Shown here one piece after another: positions 1-7,575 of a stretch of DNA of 64,000 bases. The translations under genes were made by a program, and so were the position numbers. The notes under the pieces are model-generated. The model worked only from the letters and a program-made list of their open reading frames with translations. It ran no database searches and was not told the DNA's origin. Positions within the stretch are counted from its first letter, which is position 1. Every line of letters begins with the position of its first letter. The stretch comes from Streptomyces viridiviolaceus (lineage in GTDB: Bacteria > Actinomycetota > Actinomycetes > Streptomycetales > Streptomycetaceae): the NCBI RefSeq assembly GCF_014650995.1, contig NZ_BMWA01000012.1, forward strand, positions 148,178 to 212,177, written 5' to 3'.

Positions 1-1
1 G

Positions 2-238
2 GACAGCAGCCCGGTCACCAAGAGAACGGTCGGCTCCGGGGACGCCCGGGGCCGACCGGCGGAAAACACCCAAGTCCTACTCCGGGCCGGACGGTTGCGG
101 AGGCACCTGCCGTCCAGCACGATGCGGTACGGAGCCCACCGAGTCCCCCTGTACGCGGCCCCCTCACAACTGCACGGTCAGCAGAGGCAAGCGGCGCGAC
201 CCCCCGGCGCCGCTCCCCAGGCACCGGCGCCGCCCTGA
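2..238 (+). other. possible 3' end of an upstream gene
   Basis: One forward frame is open from the window edge to a TGA at 236-238, with roughly 80% G or C at third codon positions. That beats the other two forward frames but is below the level of the sure genes here. The translated tail is basic and Pro/Ala-rich at its end and I recognise no family. It stops shortly before the hairpin at 257-290, which would suit the end of a gene, but the stretch may equally be non-coding. Confidence 0.2.
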
Positions 239-256
239 CGCCGGTGCTGGCTGAAG

Positions 257-290
257 AAGGGCCCCGCGGCTCAGGTCCCGCGGGGCCCTT
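257..290 (+). terminator. GC-rich intrinsic terminator hairpin
   Basis: A perfect 13-bp inverted repeat (aagggccccgcgg and its complement) with an 8-nt loop. It lies ahead of the LAETG protein gene and probably ends transcription entering from the left edge. About 200 nt from here to the next start codon hold no other gene; they are AT-richer and presumably carry the promoter. Confidence 0.7.
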
Positions 291-488
291 CGCTTCGTTC
301 CGGGGGCGTAGCGGGCCGTCCGGCAAGTGACGTAGGCCACATAAGAATTCTGTGAGTGCGGGGACAACCATTCACAGCTTTCACCGATCAAACGTGCTGA
401 ACCAAGGGCCACAACCGCGCCCCACACGCGGGGCCTCCCTGACTCGCACGTACTGCGCCCGCAGTACGCCGGACTACCTGAGGTCTTC

Positions 489-1493
489 ATGAAGCTTCGC
501 CGCGCCATGGCAGCAGCGGCCGCGACGGCAGTGATTGCACCGGTGGCGCTCCTCGCTGCTCCGGCCGCGTACGCGACCGGCGACACGCCGTCGTCCCCGT
601 CGAGCAGCTCCGCCAGCGAGACCACCACGCCCGAAAGCACGCCCCCGACCGATTCGGCGTCCCCCAGCGCGTCCGCGAGCGAGACCACGACGGCCGCGCC
701 GAGCGACTCCCCGAGCGCTTCTCCCAGCACCTCCGCCCCGGAGTCCCCGGCGCCCAGCACCTCGGCGCCCGAGTCCCCGGCGCCCAGCACCTCCGAGCCC
801 GAGGAGACGGAGTCCCCGGAGCCCGAGCCGTCCGTGTGCGAGGACACCAAGGTCGACGTCAGCATCACGGGTCTGCCGGGCAAGATCGCGGCGGGCAGCG
901 GCTGGCACAAGTTCTCGCTCAACGTGGCCAACAACTCCGACTCCACGCTCCAGAACCTGGAGTACCTGGCGGGTGCCTCCTCCGACCAGTACGGCGAGGA
1001 CCTGTTCGAGAGCAAGCAGGTCAGCCTCCAGGCCTGGAACCCCGAGGACAAGATCTGGGAGGACCTCAACGAGTTCGGTTACGCGGTCGGCTACGTCGGC
1101 TACACCGACGAGCTGGCCCCCGACTACGAGGTCGACATCCCGATGCGCCTCAACGTGAAGGCCAGCGCCCCGGTCGGCGCCGGCTTCACGCTCGGCGCGA
1201 CGATCTACGGCGACGCCGACAGCGAGTGCTTCGGCTTCGGTGACGTGGCGTACAAGTTCCAGATCGTGGCCGCCGGCTCGGACACGGACGGCACCAAGCC
1301 GCAGGAAGGCGGCAAGGCTCCCGTCACCAGCGAGAAGCCGTCCGGCAACACCCCGCAGGTCACCGGCAGCCTCGCCGAGACCGGTTCCAGCTCCGCGCTG
1401 CCCATGATCGGCCTCGCCGGCGGGCTCGCCGTCGTCGTCGGTGGCGGTGCGGTGTTCGCGGTGCGGCGGCGCAAGGCCGGCGCGGACGCGTAA
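489..1493 (+). CDS. LAETG-motif sortase-anchored surface protein
   Basis: A 334-aa secreted protein with a classic N-terminal signal peptide (basic MKLRR, hydrophobic core, AYA-like cleavage site near residue 30). Residues about 35-115 form a Ser/Pro/Glu/Thr-rich stalk with near-perfect repeats of the type SAPESPAPST. A folded region of about 150 residues follows, containing two Cys. The C-terminus is a sorting signal: LAETG at about 295-299, a hydrophobic stretch, then the basic tail RRRKAGADA. LAXTG is the substrate type of class E sortases in Streptomyces, so the protein is probably linked to peptidoglycan. No sortase gene lies in the window. Its ligand or function cannot be read from the sequence. 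Confidence 0.85.
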   Translation: MKLRRAMAAAAATAVIAPVALLAAPAAYATGDTPSSPSSSSASETTTPESTPPTDSASPSASASETTTAAPSDSPSASPSTSAPESPAPSTSAPESPAPSTSEPEETESPEPEPSVCEDTKVDVSITGLPGKIAAGSGWHKFSLNVANNSDSTLQNLEYLAGASSDQYGEDLFESKQVSLQAWNPEDKIWEDLNEFGYAVGYVGYTDELAPDYEVDIPMRLNVKASAPVGAGFTLGATIYGDADSECFGFGDVAYKFQIVAAGSDTDGTKPQEGGKAPVTSEKPSGNTPQVTGSLAETGSSSALPMIGLAGGLAVVVGGGAVFAVRRRKAGADA

Positions 1494-1534
1494 GGCGGGA
1501 GACGTCGGCTGAACAAGGCTCGACGCAAGACGGG

Positions 1535-1570
1535 GAAGGACCTGCGCTCGGAGGGGGGCGCAGGTCCTTC
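1535..1570 (+). terminator. terminator of the LAETG protein gene
   Basis: A perfect 12-bp inverted repeat, gaaggacctgcg and its complement, with a 12-nt loop, 42 nt after the stop of the surface-protein gene. The convergent GMC oxidoreductase gene ends about 90 nt to its right, so the hairpin may serve both strands. Confidence 0.8.
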
Positions 1571-1591
1571 TCCGTCTCTCCCGCTTCTGCG

Positions 1592-1671
1592 GTCTCCCTA
1601 CTTCTTCGTCTCCCTACTTCTTCGTCTCCCTACTTCTTCGTCTCCCTACTTCTTCGTCTCCCTACTTCTTC
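1592..1671. repeat. five perfect tandem copies of a 16-bp unit
   Basis: The unit gtctccctacttcttc is repeated five times with period exactly 16 and no mismatch, preceded by a degenerate partial copy. The last copy overlaps the final Lys-Lys-stop codons of the GMC oxidoreductase gene. Each copy therefore carries another in-register AAG-AAG-TAG on the minus strand, though 16 is not a multiple of 3. It looks like replication slippage at the gene's 3' end and is likely variable between strains. Confidence 0.95.
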
Positions 1672-3479
1672 GGCGGCACCGCCGGGATCCCCAGGAACGG
1701 CAGCCGCAGCGCGCCGAACGACTCCGCCGGGACCGCGGGGGACTTCGGCTCGACGGCGCCGAGGCGTTCGTACGCCGCTCCCTGTTCGGGGCGCGGGTCG
1801 GCCTCGCCCTTGTTCGGCCAGTACGACATCGCCCGCTCCGCCTGCGCCGTGATGGTCAGGGACGGGTTCACGCCGAGGTTCGCCGAGACCGCGGCACCGT
1901 CGACGACCGAGATGCCGGGGTGGCCGTACAGGCGGTGGTAGGGGTCGATCACGCCGGTCTCGCGGGAGGCGCCGATCGGGCAGCCGCCGAGGAAGTGGGC
2001 GGTGAGCGGGGTGCCCATCAGCTCGCCGACGTTGGAACCGGCGAAGCCGTTGATCTCGGCGGCGAGCGCGGAGGCGCCCTCGGTCGCGGCCTTGATCTGC
2101 TTCGGGTTGGGCGAGCCGTGGCCCTGGCGGGCGGTGAGCAGGCCCTTGCCGACGCCGGTCGGCTTCAGATACGTCGTCAGGGAGTTGTCCACCGACTGCA
2201 TCACCAGGCCGATGATGGTGCGCTCCGACCAGCGGCGGTTGGACAGCGAGCGCAGGACCAGCGCCGGGTGCCTGGCGGCGTGGGCCAGGAATCCCAGGAC
2301 GCGGCTCGCGCCCGAGCCGGACTCGCCGGCGTAGGGGACCTGGAGGATCGACAGTCCGCCCATCGAGTTGGAGCCCTTGCCGTAACGGACCGGCTCGATG
2401 TGGGTGTTGGCGTCGGGATGGATCGAGGACGTGATGGCGACGCCCCGCGTGAAGTCGGCCCGCGGCTGTCCGGTGAGCTTCCGGTAGCGGCGGTCGTCGG
2501 TCTGGGCGCCGACCAGGGCCTCGGAGTTGGTGCGGGTCAGCTCGCCGAGCCGGTCGGATATGTACGGCAGCTGGCCGCCCGCCTTCATGCGGTGCAGCAG
2601 TGTCTGCGTGCCGTACGTGCCGGCGGCGAGGACGACGCGGCGGGCCGTGAAGGTGCGGCCCGCGCCCTTCTTCCGCCGGTCGGTGGGGAGCGTCGCGATC
2701 GCGTATCCGCCGCGCGAGTCGTCCGTGACCGAGACGACGGTGGTCATCGGGTGCACGACGGCGCCCGCCTTCTCGGCGAGGTACAGGTAGTTCTCGTTGA
2801 GGGTGTTCTTCGCGCCGTGGCGGCAGCCGGTCATGCACTCGCCGCACTCGTTGCAGGCCCTGCGGGCCGGGCCCGCGCCGCCGAAGTAGGGGTCGGGCAC
2901 CTGCTCGCCCGGCTTCGCCTTCACCGTTCCGTCCGCGTCCTGACCGTCGCCGAAGAAGACACCGACCGGTGCCATGTGGAAGGTGTCGCCGACGCCCATC
3001 CGTTCGGCGGCGGCCTTCAGGTGCACGTCGGACGGGGTCATGGTCGGGTTCAGCCGGACGCCGAGCATGCGCTGCGCCTGGTCGTAGTACGGCGCCAGCT
3101 CCTCCTGCCAGTCGGTGATGTCGCGCCACTGGGGGTCGTCGAAGAAGGGCTTCGGCGGTACGTAGAGGGTGTTGGCGTAGTTGAGGGAGCCGCCGCCGAC
3201 CCCCGCACCTGCCAGGACCATGACATTCCCGAGCAGGTGGATGCGCTGGAGGCCGAACATGCCGAGCTTCGGCGCCCAGAGGTAGTTCTTCAGGTCCCAG
3301 GAGTTCTTCGGCAGCGACTCCCGGGTGAAGCGGCGGCCCGCTTCCAGGACACCGACCCTGTACCCCTTTTCCGTCAGGCGGAGGGCGGACACGGAACCGC
3401 CGAAGCCGGAGCCCACGACTAGGACGTCGTAGTCGTACCCGTTCTCGTCCCGGGTCTGGACATACTTCTCCTGCGACAC
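1662..3479 (-). CDS. GMC (choD/cholesterol-oxidase-like) FAD oxidoreductase
   Basis: A 605-aa flavoprotein of the glucose-methanol-choline family. The FAD-binding Rossmann motif GSGFGG is at residues 23-28, and the C-terminal GMC signature region includes the HFLGG segment. Its position next to guaB-type genes parallels choD (Rv3409c) beside guaB3/guaB2 in M. tuberculosis, so it is probably the ChoD orthologue; the substrate is not established by sequence. Unusually, Cys209, Cys212, Cys215 and Cys219 form a C-x2-C-x2-C-x3-C pattern like that of [4Fe-4S] ferredoxins. The start is supported by a GAGGAG ribosome site. It lies 37 nt behind the aldehyde dehydrogenase gene and is probably co-transcribed with it. 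Its stop codon lies in the tandem repeat. Confidence 0.85.
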   Translation of the reverse strand: MSQEKYVQTRDENGYDYDVLVVGSGFGGSVSALRLTEKGYRVGVLEAGRRFTRESLPKNSWDLKNYLWAPKLGMFGLQRIHLLGNVMVLAGAGVGGGSLNYANTLYVPPKPFFDDPQWRDITDWQEELAPYYDQAQRMLGVRLNPTMTPSDVHLKAAAERMGVGDTFHMAPVGVFFGDGQDADGTVKAKPGEQVPDPYFGGAGPARRACNECGECMTGCRHGAKNTLNENYLYLAEKAGAVVHPMTTVVSVTDDSRGGYAIATLPTDRRKKGAGRTFTARRVVLAAGTYGTQTLLHRMKAGGQLPYISDRLGELTRTNSEALVGAQTDDRRYRKLTGQPRADFTRGVAITSSIHPDANTHIEPVRYGKGSNSMGGLSILQVPYAGESGSGASRVLGFLAHAARHPALVLRSLSNRRWSERTIIGLVMQSVDNSLTTYLKPTGVGKGLLTARQGHGSPNPKQIKAATEGASALAAEINGFAGSNVGELMGTPLTAHFLGGCPIGASRETGVIDPYHRLYGHPGISVVDGAAVSANLGVNPSLTITAQAERAMSYWPNKGEADPRPEQGAAYERLGAVEPKSPAVPAESFGALRLPFLGIPAVPPKK

Positions 3480-3516
3480 GTGCTCTCCTCGTCGAGAACG
3501 GGCGTTGGTCAGGGGG

Positions 3517-5130
3517 TCAGCGGAAGCGGAACGCCTTCATCAGGCGCAGGCTCCGGCTCATGAACGCCGCGTACTGCTCGTCGTCCATACCGAGCGACGG
3601 GGCCATCGGCAGCAGCCGCTGGTGGGCGACCGTCTGGGCCTCGGTGTACTTGAGGATGCCCTCGGAGCCGTGCCGGCGACCGAGGCCGGAGTCCTTCATG
3701 CCGCCCATCGGGGACTGGACGCTGCCGTAGGCGGGCGCGTAGCCCTCGTTGATGTTGACGGTGCCGGTGCGCAGCCGGGCGGCGATCTCGCGGCCGCGCC
3801 GGGCGTCCTTCGTCCAGACCGAGGAGTTCAGGCCGTACGGCGTGGAGTTGGCGTGCTCGACCGCCTCGTCCTCGGTCTTGAAGCGGTGGACGGAGACGAC
3901 CGGGCCGAAGGTCTCCTCGGTGCACACGGCCATCGGTGCCACAACACCGTCCAGGATGGTCGGCTCGTAGAAGTACGGGCCGACGTCCGGGCGGGCGACG
4001 CCGCCTGCGACGAGCTTCGCGCCCCGCTCGACGGCGTCCTCCACGTGCCGCTTGACCGTCTCCAGTTGCCGCTCCCCCACCAGCGAGCCCATGTCGGCGC
4101 CGTAGGCGAGGGAGGTGCCGAGGCGCATGGCCTTCGTGCGGGTGGCGAAGCGCTCCAGGAAGGCGTCGGCGACCGACTCGTGGACGTAGAGCCGCTCGAT
4201 GGAGATGCAGAGCTGGCCGGCCGAGGAGAAGCACGCGCGCACGGCGCCCGCCGCGGCCTTCTCGATGTCGGCGTCCTCCAGCACCAGCATGGCGTTCTTG
4301 CCGCCGAGTTCGAGGGAGACGCCGACCAGGCGGGCGGCGGCGCCCTGGGCGACCTCGCGGCCGGTACGGGTGGAACCGGTGAAGGAGACGTAGTCGGCGT
4401 GCTTGACGACCTCGGGGCCGATGACCGGTCCGTCGCCGAGGACGACCTGGAAGACCTCGGCGGGCAGGCCGGCCTCGACGAGGAGGTCACGCGCCCACAG
4501 GGCGGTCAGGCAGGTCTCGGTGTCGGGCTTCATCACGACCGCGTTGCCCGCGACGAACGCCGGGAGCGCGTCGCCGACGGACAGCTCCAGCGGGTAGTTC
4601 CAGGGGGCGATCTGGCCGACGACACCGCGCGGGTGACGCAGTTCGGTGACCTTCGTCAGGGTCGGTACGGCACCCATGTGCCGCTTCGGCTTCAGGTACG
4701 CGGCGGCGCGGCGGCCGTAGTGCCGGGCGGCGACGGCGACGGCCTGCACCTCCTCGTGGGCGTGCAGGCGGGCCTTGCCGGTCTCCAGCTGGATGAGGTC
4801 GAGGACCTCGGCCTGGCGCTCCAGCACCAGGTCGTGGAAGCGGAGCAGGACGGCGGCGCGCTGCCGTACCGGCGTCTGCGCCCACACCGCCTGTGCCGTG
4901 CGGGCCAGCTCGAAGGCCCTGGTCACGTCCTCGGGCTTCGACTCGGGCAGGTCGGCCAGCTTCTCGCCGGTGAACGGGGTGTGGTTGGCCGTGCGCCCGG
5001 AGCCGACCACACCCTTGGTGAGCTGGGCGACCAGCTCGGGCGTCACCACGTCGGCGGCGGTGCGGGCGCCCTCGGGGGCGGGGGCGAGGGGATTCGTGCC
5101 GGTCTTTTCCGGGGCCTGCGCGTCCGTCAT
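3517..5130 (-). CDS. gabD2: succinate-semialdehyde dehydrogenase (NADP+)
   Basis: A 537-aa NAD(P)-dependent aldehyde dehydrogenase. The general-base motif LELGGKN and the catalytic-cysteine segment GQLCIS are both present, along with the NAD-binding PWNYP region and a proline-rich N-terminal extension of about 35 residues. Best match by overall sequence is the succinate-semialdehyde dehydrogenase group (GABA shunt, succinic semialdehyde to succinate). It is first in a two-gene unit with the GMC oxidoreductase. A near-palindrome about 75 nt upstream may be an operator. Substrate assignment is by family resemblance; a related aldehyde could be used instead. Confidence 0.85.
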   Translation of the reverse strand: MTDAQAPEKTGTNPLAPAPEGARTAADVVTPELVAQLTKGVVGSGRTANHTPFTGEKLADLPESKPEDVTRAFELARTAQAVWAQTPVRQRAAVLLRFHDLVLERQAEVLDLIQLETGKARLHAHEEVQAVAVAARHYGRRAAAYLKPKRHMGAVPTLTKVTELRHPRGVVGQIAPWNYPLELSVGDALPAFVAGNAVVMKPDTETCLTALWARDLLVEAGLPAEVFQVVLGDGPVIGPEVVKHADYVSFTGSTRTGREVAQGAAARLVGVSLELGGKNAMLVLEDADIEKAAAGAVRACFSSAGQLCISIERLYVHESVADAFLERFATRTKAMRLGTSLAYGADMGSLVGERQLETVKRHVEDAVERGAKLVAGGVARPDVGPYFYEPTILDGVVAPMAVCTEETFGPVVSVHRFKTEDEAVEHANSTPYGLNSSVWTKDARRGREIAARLRTGTVNINEGYAPAYGSVQSPMGGMKDSGLGRRHGSEGILKYTEAQTVAHQRLLPMAPSLGMDDEQYAAFMSRSLRLMKAFRFR

Positions 5131-5204
5131 GAGCCGCAGGGTATGACGCGGCGGGAGCTTTGTGTACCCGTCGGTAATCGAGATTCACCGAGTGCTCACA
5201 CACT

Positions 5205-5220
5205 GCCAGTGATCGCTGGC
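5205..5220. promoter_or_regulatory. 16-bp near-palindrome upstream of the aldehyde dehydrogenase gene
   Basis: gccagtgatcgctggc is an inverted repeat with one mismatched pair in the 5130-5276 intergenic region, about 75 nt ahead of the dehydrogenase start. Its size and placement suit an operator for a dimeric repressor. The regulator is unknown. Confidence 0.35.
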
Positions 5221-5275
5221 AACGAACGCCCTGATCAGCGCGTTGTACAAGAAGCTCCGGGCCGGTCCGGCCGTG

Positions 5276-7534
5276 TCAATTCTTTCCGATCCGGAGCCGG
5301 TCACGCGCTCCCTTGAACACCTCGGTGCCCTTCTTCTCGTCCGGCGTGCCCTTGGGCATGTCGACGCGCAGCTCGTACATGCGGCTGTCGTCGGTGAGGA
5401 CGATCAGCTCCATGACGCGGGTCGGGGAGCCGTCGTGGCCGTAGGTGGTGTCGGCGAGAACCGCCTCGTACCCCTGGAGGCCGGTCGGGGTGTACTGCGT
5501 CCGCGCGTCGCCCATGTAGCCGTCCCAGCCCCGGTGCGCCTCCTGCGCCTGGGCCATCGGGGCGCGGGGGGCCCGGTCCCACTGGGTCAGACGGACCTGG
5601 ACGGATCCGTCGCCGTCCTCGTAGACCGCGATCCTGGGCTGGTCGTCGGGGCCGCCCTCCCGGGCGAACTCGAGGTACTCGCCGGGGAGGGAGAGAACGG
5701 CGTCCATGTCCTTCTCCCGGTGGGCGACCCAGGCGTCGGCGGCGGGCGCGGGCCGGGCGGAGGAGGCAGCGGCAGTGGCGGACGGGGTGGTGCGGACCGA
5801 CCCGTCCGTGACGGTCCCGCCGTCGCCGCCGTCGCCGCCGTCGAGGAGGAAAGCGACGGACACCACGGCACCGACGAGCAGCCCCGCGCCGATCAGGACG
5901 AGGGATGCGGTACGGCCCCTCCGCCGACGAGGCACGACCGGGACGGACGCGGTCCGGGGCGCCTCCGCGGGGGCGGGCGCGGTACGAGACTCCTCCGCGG
6001 GGGCGGGCGCGGTACGGGGCGCCTCCGCGGCGACAGGAGCGGGCGCGGTACGAGATCCCTCGACGGCGGCCGGGACAGACGCGGTACGGGACTCCTCCGC
6101 GGCCGCCGCGACCGGCGCGGTACGGGGCGCCTCCGCGGCGACAGGAGCGGGCGCGGTACGGGGCGCCTCCGCAGCGGCAGGAGGGAGCGCGATACGGGGA
6201 GCCTCTGCAGCGGCAGGGGCGGGGCCGGGCTGCTGAGCAGGCGCTACGGGCCGTCGGTGGGGCGCCTGCGGCGGAAGGCCGGCTCCCGTCCGGGCCGGCC
6301 GTCGCCCCTCCGGCGACGGGCCCGCGGCGGCGCCGGGCTTCTCCGGGGCGGCGGCGTCCGGCGGCAAGTTCCCGTCCCGGAGAGGGGCCACGTCCAGCGG
6401 CGAGTCCCCGTCCCGGAAAGGCGCCACGTCGGCAGCCGACCCCCCGTCCCGGACGGCGACCGCATCCGACGGCCGTTCCGCAGTGCCGGTGGCATGCGGA
6501 CGTGTGTCCTCGCTTCGTGCCTCCGCGTCGGGGCCCGGGTGGGTGGACTCGGGCGTCAGGCGTACGGTGCCCGTGTCGTGTGCCGAGTCCGGCATCTCGT
6601 CGGGTCGTTGCGGCTCCGCCGGCCCGGGCTCCGGCGCCGGCCACTCCTCGGTCGCCCCGTCCAGGCCCTTGGCGACCTCCTCGGCGGACGGCCGCTGCCC
6701 GGGCTCCTTCGCCAACAGCCCCACGATCAGCGGCCCGAGCGGCCCGGCGTTCACCGGCTCGGGCGGGTCGGCGGCCAGCACGGCGGCGAGGGTGGACTCC
6801 AGCGTCGTACGGCGGAAGGGCGACCAGCCCTCGACGGCCGCATACAGCAGGACGCCCAGGGACCACAGGTCCGAGGCGGGTCCGGCGATGCGGCCCGACA
6901 TCCGCTCGGGGGCGACGAACTCCAGCGAGCCGACGAACTCCCCGCTGACGGTGAGGGATTCCTCGCCCTGGACATGCGCGATGCCGAAGTCGGTGAGGAC
7001 GACGCGGCCGTGCGGGCCGAGCAGGACGTTGGCCGGTTTCACGTCCCGGTGGACGATCCCCACGGCGTGGGCCGCGCGCAGCGCGCCGAGGACGGCGCGG
7101 CCGATCCCGGCGGCCTCGGCGGCCGGCAGCGGGCCGCGCCGGAGCCTGTCGTGCAGGGATTCGCCGCGGACCAGCTCCATGACGATCCACGGCAGCCCGT
7201 CCGGCCCGGGTGGCGCCGGCGATCCGTCGGGGCCGGTCGTCCCCTGGAGGCCGGGCTCCTCCACGACGACGTCGTGGATGGAGACCGCGGCCGGGTGGTC
7301 GACGCGGGCGGCGGCGCGGGCCTCCCGGTAGAGCCGGTGGGCGGCCCGCCGGTGACTCTCGTCGCCCGGCCCGCCCGGCAACCGCGGCTCCTTGACGGCG
7401 ACTTCACGCTCCACGCGTTCGTCGAGCGCCCGCCACACGGTCCCCATGCCGCCCGAGCCGATGCGCTCGATCAGGCGGTACCTCCCGCCGACCAGCCGAC
7501 CTTCAGAGCCCCTGCCGTCCCCGCCGTCGCTCAT
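5276..7534 (-). CDS. membrane Ser/Thr protein kinase with long Ala/Pro repeat linker
   Basis: A 752-aa Hanks-type kinase. Kinase domain about residues 15-280: glycine loop GSGGMG, catalytic Lys48 in VAVKE, HRDVKPAN catalytic loop, DFG and APE motifs all intact. A cytoplasmic linker of about 240 residues contains many imperfect repeats of EAPRTAPA/EESRTA type. One transmembrane helix lies near residues 535-560, and the exported C-terminal domain of about 190 residues resembles those of its neighbours. It is last in a run of six same-strand kinase-family genes and follows the previous one by 41 nt. The extracellular part presumably senses an envelope signal; no PASTA repeats are present. Confidence 0.9.
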   Translation of the reverse strand: MSDGGDGRGSEGRLVGGRYRLIERIGSGGMGTVWRALDERVEREVAVKEPRLPGGPGDESHRRAAHRLYREARAAARVDHPAAVSIHDVVVEEPGLQGTTGPDGSPAPPGPDGLPWIVMELVRGESLHDRLRRGPLPAAEAAGIGRAVLGALRAAHAVGIVHRDVKPANVLLGPHGRVVLTDFGIAHVQGEESLTVSGEFVGSLEFVAPERMSGRIAGPASDLWSLGVLLYAAVEGWSPFRRTTLESTLAAVLAADPPEPVNAGPLGPLIVGLLAKEPGQRPSAEEVAKGLDGATEEWPAPEPGPAEPQRPDEMPDSAHDTGTVRLTPESTHPGPDAEARSEDTRPHATGTAERPSDAVAVRDGGSAADVAPFRDGDSPLDVAPLRDGNLPPDAAAPEKPGAAAGPSPEGRRPARTGAGLPPQAPHRRPVAPAQQPGPAPAAAEAPRIALPPAAAEAPRTAPAPVAAEAPRTAPVAAAAEESRTASVPAAVEGSRTAPAPVAAEAPRTAPAPAEESRTAPAPAEAPRTASVPVVPRRRRGRTASLVLIGAGLLVGAVVSVAFLLDGGDGGDGGTVTDGSVRTTPSATAAASSARPAPAADAWVAHREKDMDAVLSLPGEYLEFAREGGPDDQPRIAVYEDGDGSVQVRLTQWDRAPRAPMAQAQEAHRGWDGYMGDARTQYTPTGLQGYEAVLADTTYGHDGSPTRVMELIVLTDDSRMYELRVDMPKGTPDEKKGTEVFKGARDRLRIGKN

Positions 7535-7575
7535 GCCCCATGAGTACCGTGCGGGACGCCCGCTTGTCGACGCGC

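Noticed and set aside
1592..1671. CRISPR-like array
   Set aside because: Units are adjacent with no spacers; a simple tandem repeat. No cas genes nearby.
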